Assembly: GCA_903903925.1 (NCBI GenBank)
Contig: CAIVAU010000191.1
Location: 1-64,000 of the forward strand
DNA length: 64,000 nt
DNA from: an uncultured cyanobacterium
Lineage (GTDB): Bacteria; Cyanobacteriota; Cyanobacteriia; Cyanobacteriales; Nostocaceae
Direction of reading: 5' to 3'
Of this stretch, positions 37,865 through 47,000 are shown in pieces; within the stretch, counting starts at the first letter, position 1; each line of letters opens with the position of its first letter. A program made the position numbers and the translations under genes. Below the pieces are notes generated by a model. The model saw only the letters and a list, made by a program, of their open reading frames with translations. It made no database searches and was not told the origin of the DNA.

Positions 37865-38080
37865 ATGCCAGATGACAACTGGAAACAACAAGAAACTACT
37901 ATCGCCATTGCTAAAAAGGACACCGAGGAATGGCAATTTCTGACATTTCCATCATGGGAAGAAGCACGACTGGCTGTTAATGCAGCGAGGAGTGATGATA
38001 AAGGAGCAGTTTTCTAGGACGGTGCTACTCTACCCGAACCTCCAGAATTACCTATGCCTCCTGAACCACCACAGGATTGA
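37865..38080 (+). pseudogene. Small ORF interrupted by an in-frame TAG
   Basis: The first 50 codons (MPDDNWKQQETTIAIAK...RSDDKGAVF) end at TAG 38015-38017. The same frame then continues for 20 codons as a proline-rich tail (DGATLPEPPELPMPPEPPQD) to TGA at 38080. The composition on both sides looks coding, so a single mutation probably split a gene of about 71 codons. A truncated functional 50-residue product is also possible. No strong ribosome site and no known family. It converges with the Trypco1 gene. Confidence 0.45.
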
Positions 38081-38112
38081 CTATGGTTTGACTATGAATA
38101 TGAATTGCAATT

Positions 38113-38511
38113 TTACTTTGATGGATCTGGAGTAATCTCTTTAGGGAACGAACATTCAACAGTAATTTTCATGTTACTTTTAGCAGTACCTTTTGTAACA
38201 TAAGGAATACCAGCTTCTCCACCCATTTCAATGCCGAACTCCAAAGTAACTTTGTCTACGTTTGTAATTGGAATTTGCTTAAAGGAATTTAACGTATAAA
38301 CTGTATAAGCTCGAATTGTATTCTGAATCGTCAGAAAATTTTGCATCATTTTCTGTCGTATTTGTTCAGGACTCATCCCCTTATCAACTAGCGATTCCTC
38401 CTCTTCTTCAGTAATTTCTTCTGTGCTGAGTATAGAAATATTCGCATCTTCGGTAGTTTCGATGTAGATGATTGTATTGTCATCTAGTTTTATAGGTGTG
38501 AGTTTAGGCAT
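38113..38511 (-). CDS. Trypco1 (CU044_2847) domain protein
   Basis: A 132-residue protein with the trypsin-co-occurring domain 1 pattern: an N-terminal strand region (TPIKLDDNTIIYIETTED), a middle helix with many Glu and Gln, and the diagnostic VDKVTLEFGIEMGGEAGIPYVTKGTAKSNMKITVECSF. Trypco1 proteins are found in bacterial conflict loci with trypsin-like, caspase-like and STAND proteins. Here a caspase gene lies four kilobases away, with a restriction cassette in between. A direct partner gene is not visible next to it. Confidence 0.75.
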   Translation of the reverse strand: MPKLTPIKLDDNTIIYIETTEDANISILSTEEITEEEEESLVDKGMSPEQIRQKMMQNFLTIQNTIRAYTVYTLNSFKQIPITNVDKVTLEFGIEMGGEAGIPYVTKGTAKSNMKITVECSFPKEITPDPSK

Positions 38512-38734
38512 GAAATGAACTCCCAGTATCAGTGTATCAGCCCAGATTATCTGAGACTATAGGGTGTTTCCTGCCTTAATTAGGGGCAGTCGGAGGGTCG
38601 GTGCCAAAGAGACGTTCATGGTTAACGAATATGTGATATGAGCCTCATTTTATTTATAAAGACGGAATCGGACGTTTGTGAACACCACAACCCAAGCGGA
38701 AAGCAAGGAGATTTTTGCAACAGTGCCTCATTTG

Positions 38735-39634
38735 CTACCGTATCCAGTTCAGATTGCGCCCGATGAGCAATTCTGTCATTTTGGCATGATGGGTGTTCTT
38801 CATCGCAATGGCATAAGTATCGAAACCATGACGATCCGCAAGCTGCCGTACCCCTTCCGCATTGTCATACGTCATCAGAAAATCGCCTTGCAATTTCTCG
38901 CATAATGCAAACAGCGCCTCATGATCAAGCTCACTATGTGTATATAATCGCCTGCCCGCCTTTTTTCCGGCGGCGGTATAGGGTGGATCGATAAAGAACA
39001 CCGCATCCTTGCGGCTGGCATGGTTTTGTAAAATGGCGAGACCATCCCCTTGCACAAACCCAATACGCTCCTTTACGGAACTGATATTGAGAATACGCCT
39101 GGCAAGCGTATCGGGATACCAGCGTGATCGAATGCCTTTTCCGTTCTCGCCATGGTTCAAGACTCCGCTACCGGGCGCTAGAATTCCGCCATGATTGATC
39201 CGGTTGCACAGGATTGTCTGAAAGGCGAGTTCCTCGTCGGTTTCCGGTTTTTTGGAAAGCTCGGCATCTACCGTTTCACGTGTCAGGTCAAAGTGGCGAA
39301 TGCGCTCGGCGAGCCAAACAGCATCGCCGGTGAGAATCGTCTTCCAGACGGCGGCCACCCGCTGGTCAAGCTCCACCATCGTCACATGGCTTGCCAGTTC
39401 TTCAAAGGCTGCTGTCAGGCCGACGATACCGCCTCCCGCGAACGGCTCGACAAACTTTCGGGGTTTCGTCGGCAGGCTGGAAATCCACTGTCGTATGCGT
39501 GGCACCAGCCATGTTTTCCCTCCCGGATAGCGAAAGGGACTTCGCTGTGGCACGCAAGCAATATTCACGATCCGCTCGGAACAGGGCGGAACTTGAATGA
39601 AAGAGGCTTCAGAAAACAGGTTCATCTGGGTCAT
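38735..39634 (-). CDS. D12-class (Dam-like) DNA N6-adenine methyltransferase
   Basis: A 299-residue protein: FRYPGGKTWLVPRIRQW near residue 33, SAM-binding FVEPFAGGGIVGLTA, and catalytic DPPY in FIDPPYTAAGKKAGRRLYTHSELD. This is the D12 (alpha) class of adenine methylases. It starts 11 bases after the NotI-family nuclease stop on the same strand and is therefore its likely protective partner. Base composition is visibly GC-richer than the neighbours, pointing to transfer. Confidence 0.92.
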   Translation of the reverse strand: MTQMNLFSEASFIQVPPCSERIVNIACVPQRSPFRYPGGKTWLVPRIRQWISSLPTKPRKFVEPFAGGGIVGLTAAFEELASHVTMVELDQRVAAVWKTILTGDAVWLAERIRHFDLTRETVDAELSKKPETDEELAFQTILCNRINHGGILAPGSGVLNHGENGKGIRSRWYPDTLARRILNISSVKERIGFVQGDGLAILQNHASRKDAVFFIDPPYTAAGKKAGRRLYTHSELDHEALFALCEKLQGDFLMTYDNAEGVRQLADRHGFDTYAIAMKNTHHAKMTELLIGRNLNWIR

Positions 39635-39645
39635 GCTTTTCCATG

Positions 39646-40557
39646 TTACAGGTTTTCGATTTCATCCAGAATATCCGTGACGTCCGTGGGCAACTCTGTC
39701 TCTTGCTCTTCGGCTGTTCCTGCAAGCTTCGCATCGAGCTTTTTCTGAAGATTGGCAAGAAAACCTTCTGCAGGCCCTGGCTCGGATAACGTAATTTTGT
39801 CCAGGGACGGCTTGAATTGCGTGTACACTGTGCGCGTGGGCGTCAGCACATAACGCTGCTTGGTTTCATTATAAACAAGATCGTAAATTAGCCAGGCAAT
39901 ATCTGCCATCTCTGCGGAAGTCTCCGGTAATTCCGGAAGCGTCGCATAAAAAGCGCTATGTACGGCGACCGCTTGCTTTCGTCCCCATGCTTTTAGGATA
40001 CCGCCTTTATAAATAAGCTGCGGGGCAAGCCGCTTGCGTGATGAAGAAAGATAATCCGGCCGGGGATTTTTCTTTCGGCTGCTTGTCCAATCGGTCGCCA
40101 GATAGGCTTCAGGATCATCGATATATGGCTTGTAAAACGCTTTTCGTACATTGCCGCTGATATAGACCGACTGCACTTCAAGCGATCCGAAATCCGTGAC
40201 TTTCCCTTCATCGTCGTAAGCGACAACGACAACATCGATATTTCCGGCGGACTTGCCATGCTTGTCGTTAAGACGCACTTCTACAAGTGTTGTCCAGCGG
40301 GTTCCTTCTGGGAAAAAGAATCTGGCAGCCTGTTCAGCGATAAGCCATTCCTCACGCAGCCGCACGGGACAGATGACAGCAATACGATCTCCATCGAAGA
40401 TCGAGCAGACGCCAAGCGGATCGGTTACGCTGTCCTTCGTGCAGTTTGGCACCTTGTTATGAAAAGGGCAAAGCCGGGTTCGCCGATAACGCTCGGCCTC
40501 CGGCGTAAAGTTGTCGATGGGGAAGCCGAACACTTCGGCCAGTGGCTGCTTTGGCAA
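39646..40557 (-). CDS. NotI-family type II restriction endonuclease
   Basis: A 303-residue protein. The N-terminal PLAEVFGFPIDNFTPEA...RTRLCPFHNKVPNCTKDSVTDPLGVCSI carries the cysteines of the family's iron-binding fold. The PD-(D/E)XK-like core reads GNIDVVVVAYDDEG...DFGSLEVQ, with D and E-x-Q as in NotI. Its recognition site is unknown; the paired methylase modifies adenine, so the site should contain A, unlike NotI's. First gene of the cassette. Confidence 0.88.
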   Translation of the reverse strand: MPKQPLAEVFGFPIDNFTPEAERYRRTRLCPFHNKVPNCTKDSVTDPLGVCSIFDGDRIAVICPVRLREEWLIAEQAARFFFPEGTRWTTLVEVRLNDKHGKSAGNIDVVVVAYDDEGKVTDFGSLEVQSVYISGNVRKAFYKPYIDDPEAYLATDWTSSRKKNPRPDYLSSSRKRLAPQLIYKGGILKAWGRKQAVAVHSAFYATLPELPETSAEMADIAWLIYDLVYNETKQRYVLTPTRTVYTQFKPSLDKITLSEPGPAEGFLANLQKKLDAKLAGTAEEQETELPTDVTDILDEIENL

Positions 40558-40657
40558 GAAATCTGTCCTCGCTAATCGCTATGGGATGATAGCACATTAT
40601 AGGCAGCCTATATTTTATTGATGCAAGTGAAAACTGTACGAAGCGCGAAAGGGATAG

Positions 40658-40726
40658 GATGACAAAACCGTGAAACTGTGGCGTGCAGATGGCACTCTGA
40701 TTAGTACCCTCCAGGGGCATTCTGGC
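40658..40726 (+). pseudogene. WD40-repeat fragment
   Basis: The frame reads DDKTVKLWRADGTLISTLQGHSG, one WD40 blade edge, with a stop codon (TAG) immediately before it and a frameshift after it. It is the remains of a WD40 gene at the right edge of the restriction cassette. Confidence 0.7.
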
Positions 40727-40731
40727 CCCGA

Positions 40732-41022
40732 ACATTTACTCCAGATTGGGTATCTCCTCCCGGTGATACCATCGCTGACTTGTTAGAAGAGCGTGATTGG
40801 ACACAAGCACAGTTAGCAGAGCGATTAGGCTACACCACGAAGGATATTAGTCTACTCATCAATGGGAAAGCACCCATCAATGAAGAAACTGCCTTGAGGT
40901 TAGAACGGGTTCTGGGAAGTACAGTAGGATTTTGGCTCAGTCGTGAAGCCCAATATCGCACCGCTTTAGCTCGGATTGAAGAAGAAAACCGCTCAAAGGA
41001 GTGGACATCTTGGGTCGGTTAG
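40732..41022 (+). pseudogene. Broken HigA-like/XRE antitoxin gene
   Basis: The frame reads TFTPDWVSPPGDTIAD, then a clear XRE helix-turn-helix (LLEERDWTQAQLAERLGYTTKDISLLINGKAPI...LERVLGSTVGFWLSREAQYR). This is the N-terminus of HigA-type antitoxins or of the longer XRE-ImmA proteins. The normal ATG is missing: the frame joins WD40 debris upstream, with TAG just before. The 3' end stops at SKEWTSWVG, shorter than the long relatives. Translation from TTG 40780 is possible but would lack the first part. Confidence 0.6.
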
Positions 41023-41198
41023 CCAACAAACTCACACAAGTCTTGAACAGCACCATCAACAGGATTTCTTGCTACAATAGCACCATGAGTTGCTACCCGA
41101 AAAACGCTGGGTAAGATTGGGTAGGCTATTTTTGTATTGACTTAAAGTAGTCCCACCCTCCCCGATTTTATCTATACTAAAGTTTTGCTCAGCAGGTT

Positions 41199-41552
41199 AT
41201 GATATCTCCAACTCATCTAACACTGAACTTAGTTGAAGGTTCTGTCTCTTTTAGTTTTTCACCCCAAGCCGCACGGGAGTTAAAAGCAGCAATAGACCAA
41301 CTCATGCAAAGTCTAAAAGCTGTTGCTACTAAAACTACTCCTAGCAGCGGTAAAGTTAGTCCCCAACGCCCAATGGAATATCGTTACACTGGTGAGGTGC
41401 TTTTAGAAATTTTTTGTAATCCTAATATCTGGCCAACTCCCTTCGCCGCTAAAGTCTTAGTCACTGTTCGTGATACCAGTATTCGCTTGACTACAGAGGC
41501 CGAACTTACCCGCGTGATTGAAGATATAACTCAGTATCTGGAAAATAATTGA
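41199..41552 (+). CDS. Hypothetical protein
   Basis: A 117-residue protein. ATG 41199 is preceded by CAGCAGGTT. Residues 1-40 are mixed strand and helix (LTLNLVEGSVSFSFSPQAARELKAAIDQLMQSL); the C-terminus is amphipathic. There is no signal peptide, membrane helix or known motif. The coding-like composition suggests a genuine gene, probably cyanobacterial. Confidence 0.55.
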   Translation: MISPTHLTLNLVEGSVSFSFSPQAARELKAAIDQLMQSLKAVATKTTPSSGKVSPQRPMEYRYTGEVLLEIFCNPNIWPTPFAAKVLVTVRDTSIRLTTEAELTRVIEDITQYLENN

Positions 41553-41601
41553 ACATCTTCGTTTTGGAAGTAAATCGGATTAAGCCAACTGTTGATGGTA
41601 T

Positions 41602-41799
41602 TCAGGTTGCTTTTTCCGATTTAGTATCTTTTAAGGACGATTCGATCAGAATAGGGTCGATATCAAGGCTATTGTCTCTTTGGAGAAAATCATCCAGAAG
41701 TTGAAAGAAATAATCAAACGCAGCTTTTTCATCAATACAGGTTAGTAAGATAATTTTATCCCAAGCGTTAACAGTACGGATAGATAAGCGGTTTTGCAA
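41602..41799 (-). CDS. Hypothetical protein, possibly 5'-truncated
   Basis: A 65-residue frame beginning at TTG 41799. The frame stays open upstream for another 24 codons (FTNTEAESDFYKNFQPW...) into the WD40 relic without an ATG. The sequence (WDKIILLTCIDEKAAFDYFFQLLDDFLQRD) looks like the C-terminal part of a real protein. It may have lost its start when the WD40 copy was inserted or rearranged. Function unknown. Confidence 0.4.
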   Translation of the reverse strand: MQNRLSIRTVNAWDKIILLTCIDEKAAFDYFFQLLDDFLQRDNSLDIDPILIESSLKDTKSEKAT

Positions 41800-41846
41800 C
41801 CATGGTTGGAAGTTTTTGTAGAAGTCACTTTCAGCCTCAGTATTTG

Positions 41847-42114
41847 TGAAGCAATCAGTTGGGTACTTCTAGCTTAAGCTTAAACAGATGTCACTGAGTA
41901 AACCTTGCTACTATGCCCCCTCAAGGTTTTCAGTCATTCACCTGTATTGATATCCCAAAACTTAATTGTACCGTCGCTGCTCCCACTGGCTAATATCCCC
42001 CCTTCACCTTCCTGATTCGGGGGGATCGGACGGAAGGTGACTGATAAAACCCAATCAGTATGACCGTTAAGGGTTTTCAGGCAATTTCCGTTCACATCCC
42101 GAAGTTTAATGCTT
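41847..42114 (-). pseudogene. WD40 relic, internally deleted copy of the gene at 61307-64000
   Basis: Positions 41847-41886 match 61270-61313, the 3' end and downstream flank of the NB-ARC/WD40 gene. Positions 41892-42114 match 62675-62890, an internal part of it. Everything between has been lost. The frame reads VNGNCLKTLNGHTDWVLSVTFRPIP...SDGTIKFWDINTGE, then a stop codon. It is non-functional. Confidence 0.85.
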
Positions 42115-42450
42115 AGGTTTCAATACGGTTCGGGTAAGGGGTAAATCCAAGCCTTTTCCCTTTATGGAATAAAGATTTTGTCTGTAAGAAGTATAAAAAT
42201 ATTAACACCAAAGTCAAAGCTGAGAGATCTCGTTAGTATTTTTATTATCATTTCCTGTATATAATAATCATGATTATGTATTTATTCAGAGGTCTGGCTC
42301 TGAAGTGTGGAGCTTAGAAATAATTAATCAGCCAAAATATATCCATTATATTACATGAGTTCGAGAATAGTATAGTGCGATCGCCTCTAGAACTTTTTTA
42401 CGTGACTTAAACGACAAGTATTTATACGTATATTTTCAAGCGAGGGTTTT

Positions 42451-43980
42451 ATGTCTGAAGGACTTCATAATAATTATGCTTTGCTGATTGGGGTTGGTGA
42501 ATTTGGGCCATCATATACTACAGCCAAGGACGTTCAAGAAATAAAATCTGTCCTTACTAAGTCCTGTGGCTACATTGATGATGAGGATCATATCCAGTTG
42601 CTTCAAGATAAAAAGGCAACAAAGGAATCAGTTCTAAAAGGTTTGCACTGGCTGAAGGAGCAGGTTGACAAGAATTCAGAGGCTACTATACTTATTTATT
42701 ATTCTGGCCATGGTGGTGAACCGAAGAACAATAATGATGCATATCACTTAATTCTTCACAGCAATTCATATCTAAGTGCAGATGAGTTTACTAAAGCCCT
42801 AGGAGAAATTAAGGCGAAGAAATTTTTGGTAGTCGTTGATAGTTGCTATGCTGGAGGAATGGCTGCTGATAAAAGCTTTACTGAAAAATCTTTTCCTGTT
42901 GAACAATTAGCACGACAATTAAATCTTGACGAATTAAAAAATGGTGAAGGACGAGCGGTCTTAAGTTCATCTAAAAAAGACCAAAAATCTATATTTGATC
43001 ACAAAATAGAGATGAGTATATACACTTTCCATTTATTAGAGGCTCTCAAGGGAGCAGGATCTCAACGAGGGGATGAAGTAGTGTGTGTTTCTGATTTGAT
43101 GAAATATGTCGCAAGAACTGTTAAGTCAACTGCTAAATATAGATATTCTAAGGAACAAACACCTTATTTTGATATTAGAGGAGAGGATTTTCCTGTGGCA
43201 CTGTTATCTTCACCTGAAAACAAACCTGAACAGCAAATTTATGAGGGATTAATGGCTGGGGACTTTTGTTATGTACTAAGTTCACATATTAGTGAAAAGA
43301 ACAAGATTTCAGGTCAAATTCAAGAACGTTTAAAAACAAATAATATACCCTTTGCCATTATCAATCCTACAAAAATAGATCAGAAAAGAGATGCCGAATC
43401 TTTTAAAGACAGTGGTCTATGGTACTTCAAGATAGCGGAAATTTTTGATGAAAGTTTTTCTTTGAATTCCCCAGCACAACAATGGTGGAAAGAACAGGCA
43501 AATAATTACGAAAAACGTAAGCATGAATTATTCAATGCTTATATTGAGCATAAACTTTTAACGAGTAATAAAGAACGTGTAGTAATTATTCTTGATGCAA
43601 TTGAGAAAGATAGACACCTTTTTGAGAAGCTACCTTTCAAATACGAATTCTTTCGTATTATCAAGTCATACTATAAGAAACGCGGAGATAATAATGATTA
43701 TGGAAGATTGACATTTCTCATGCTAGATACATTTGAATCCCTTCAAGACGAAGATAATGTCACACTCGGATGGAGAATCAATTCCTTTGAACAACAACCT
43801 CGGCTTATTATAAATCAAGACCTAAGTAAAAGATTTAAAAATATGAATTACCAAGACTTTCTTCAAGGAATTTGGCATTATACAAATGGTGATGTATATG
43901 CTATGAAGGGCGAGTTACAAGAACGGATTCAAGAGTTGCATAAAATCGTTAAAAATTCACTTGAAAATTTCTATCAATAA
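42451..43980 (+). CDS. Caspase-like protease fused to a P-loop-less AAA-like domain
   Basis: A 509-residue protein; GAGGG precedes ATG 42451. Residues 1-230 are a C14 caspase/metacaspase fold with catalytic His87 (YYSGHGG) and Cys132 (VVDSCYAGG). Residues of about 255-430 resemble the cyanobacterial AAA-like (AAA_35) NTPase domain of STAND proteins (YEGLMAGDFCYVLSSH..., AIINPTKI, ERVVIILDAIEK). The Walker A region reads HISEKNK where relatives have RQMGKSS, so nucleotide binding is probably lost. It lies 54 bases before a winged-helix/WD40 gene. Likely a death or signalling effector. Confidence 0.85.
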   Translation: MSEGLHNNYALLIGVGEFGPSYTTAKDVQEIKSVLTKSCGYIDDEDHIQLLQDKKATKESVLKGLHWLKEQVDKNSEATILIYYSGHGGEPKNNNDAYHLILHSNSYLSADEFTKALGEIKAKKFLVVVDSCYAGGMAADKSFTEKSFPVEQLARQLNLDELKNGEGRAVLSSSKKDQKSIFDHKIEMSIYTFHLLEALKGAGSQRGDEVVCVSDLMKYVARTVKSTAKYRYSKEQTPYFDIRGEDFPVALLSSPENKPEQQIYEGLMAGDFCYVLSSHISEKNKISGQIQERLKTNNIPFAIINPTKIDQKRDAESFKDSGLWYFKIAEIFDESFSLNSPAQQWWKEQANNYEKRKHELFNAYIEHKLLTSNKERVVIILDAIEKDRHLFEKLPFKYEFFRIIKSYYKKRGDNNDYGRLTFLMLDTFESLQDEDNVTLGWRINSFEQQPRLIINQDLSKRFKNMNYQDFLQGIWHYTNGDVYAMKGELQERIQELHKIVKNSLENFYQ

Positions 43981-44034
43981 AAATTTAGGTAAGCGCATGT
44001 ATATGTATGCTGATCATTTTTAAATGAAACCAAT

Positions 44035-47000
44035 ATGACACATAATATCGACGAAATTACAAATGGGATATTAACCCTCGGGGAACCGCTAACTTTTAAA
44101 TGTCTGCTCATTTGTCGTAAAATCTTGCAAAATGATTCAATAGATTTTCCTAGCACTCTCGAGCCACAAGACGCATATAACGCTTTACTAGACCATTTCT
44201 GGTTAAGATTACGAAAGGATAGAAAATTAGAGGTTATTCCTGCGTATAAAGAGGAGATTAATCAAGTCATTGATGAGAATTTACAAAAATACGCTACTTT
44301 TCAAAAGATATTGTGGTGGACAGAAAAGTATAGTCCTCTTCAGGAAAAAATTTGTGAATTAGCTCTGATTTGTGAACACGATAACCCAGATACCCTTGAA
44401 ATTATTGTAAGAGAAGAAATAATTTTAGGATGGGAAGAAAAATGCGAACCATGGCATAATAATTGGAAAGAAATTAAAGATCATCTTCTAGATAAGGATA
44501 AAACAGAGAGCCGCGCACGTCTAGAATTTTACAGAGGAATTTTGCAAAATAAAGGGAATCTAAAGAATAATAGTCAACAGGAATTACAAAATGTATTGTG
44601 TTCATGTGGGTTGATATGCGATGATCCACAAAAAGGATTTAGAATTACTCAAGGTATTTATATGGAGGTTTTTAACGAGAGTTGGGTTGATGAAAAGTTA
44701 AAAAAAATACCTGTTTCACCTCCACGTATACCTCCAACTCCACTTATAACTCCAACTTCACTTATAAGTAGACTACTCAATAACATCATAAAGCTGTGGA
44801 AACAGTATAAAAAAAATATAATTTTCTTTTTAAGAGTGATAGCAGTAGCATTATTAGTTATTATTGGAAGTAGTGTTCACATCAAAGATCCAGAGCCTGT
44901 CAGTCCAAAAATTCCTCATTTATCTGAGATCGCGAAGGAAGCAAAAAAGCAATTTGATGAAGGACAACAATTAGATTCTCTATTATCCTATGTCAAGGAA
45001 GGACAACAATTATCCAAACTGGTACAAGAAAAGAAATTAGAAGAATATCCGATTGTTATATTTGCCTTACAGTATATACTTGAGAATATTTACGAACGAA
45101 ATGAGCTTAACAAGCATACTGCATCAGTGATCAGCCTAAGTTTTAGGAAAGGAGCTTCAGGTTTATTACTTGCTTCAGCAGGTGAAGATGGTAAAGTTCT
45201 ACTTTCCAAGTGGTCAAACTCATTAAGTGAAGAGATTAAAAACGTTCAACAAGGTTCTATTTCGAGTTTAGATATCAGTCCTAGTGGAGATATTATTGCT
45301 ACGGTAGGAGATAGCGATCAGACAATCAAGCTCTGGGATTCGTTAGGTAAATTATATCGACAAGAGAAGACTGGCGAGACAGGAAAAGTGACAAGTGTAA
45401 AATTTAGTCCAGATGGTCACATCCTAGCTGCAGTAAAAGATGAGGGTGAAATAAGTTCGCTTCAACTTTGGAAAAGAGACAATTCTCAATTGAAGAAAAT
45501 ATGTGAATTAACGAGTGATAAAAATAACAAGATTAGTTCTGTAAATTTTGGATTTTATCAAAACGCACTTTTAATTGCTATGGTACAAGAGGGAGGTACA
45601 GTTTCGTTATGGAAAAAGTTAAATAAAGAAGATACATCAGAAAAGGGAGATATAGTATGTAAAAAAAATCCGGAAGATATAGGACCATTTTTTAGAACAG
45701 AAAAAGGATGGGACAAGGACACAAAGCAACAGGGCGTAAGAAGCATCAATTTTCATCCCGTTCAACCTTTTCTTGCAACAGCAGGGGGGGACGGTACAAT
45801 TAAGTTTTGGAGCTTGAAGGGAAATCAATTAAAAATTGCTGAGAAGACTGAGAAGAAAGAGTTTTTACAAACAGATGAGCGAAATAAACTTAAAATAAGT
45901 TTTAGTCATGATGGAAAGTTCATAGCAGCAACGGGCGATAGTGGTAAAATCCAACTTTGGAGACTATCTGTTGATCCTAAACACAATGATAATGAAGAAC
46001 AGTCATTGAATTTAAAGGCTGAACGGGTTGATGATGTATTTCGTGATAATGGTCCAGTATACAGCATAAGTTTTAGTCCTCATGATGATGAGACGCAACC
46101 GTATTACCTTGCAACAGCTGGAGCAAGTAAAAAAGTTCGACTTTGGGAACTCTCTAAGCTTGATAAGCCGCCTTTGTACGAGGGAGAAAGAAAGATAAAG
46201 AGTATAATTATAGGTCTTGCTCCTGCTCCTGATAAAAGGCAACGACTTGCTATTCTTGAAGAAAATGGCACTGTAAGACTTGTAGATATTGATAACGGAA
46301 GAAGGTCTACTTTGGATCACGATAATGGCAAATATATAGAAATCACCAGCACTCTTAATCAGAGACAATATATTGCTACTGTTGGAACCCAAAATAGCCA
46401 AATTAAAGTAAAATTCTGGAATTTTTTAGGACAGCAATCAGGACAAACAGAAATAATAAATAAAGACATTAAAATTAAAGATCTAATTTTCTTCAAGGAT
46501 GATCAAAAGCATGAATATTTAATTCTAGACGTGAATGGTGATGCTTGGTACCGAGATGTTTTAAACAACAGTGATATTCCTATTCCATTCAATGGAACGA
46601 TTACAAGCGCAAGTTTTAACTCGAATGGCACTATGATTGCTATCGGTACTAAAGACGGTCATACTATACTATATTCGGTGGATGAACTGAAACGCAACTC
46701 CTCTACTAGCGATATGAATATTAAATCTGTATCCATTTCTAATATTTCTAATACAGTAGATGTGGTAAAGTTTAGCCCAAATGATTCGTTGCTTGCTACT
46801 ATAGATACTGCCCAAGATAGTGCCCACAATATAAAACTATGGAAACTACCAAACAATTTAGATAAGCAATTAAAAGGAAAATCACTAAATGTAAAGGAGC
46901 AACCAGGTTCAGTTGAGTTTAGCTCCAACGGGAATCCCACTACAGTACAAGCGACAACAGTCGAGTTTAGTCCCGACGGTAAACTCATCGCTACAGCTGG

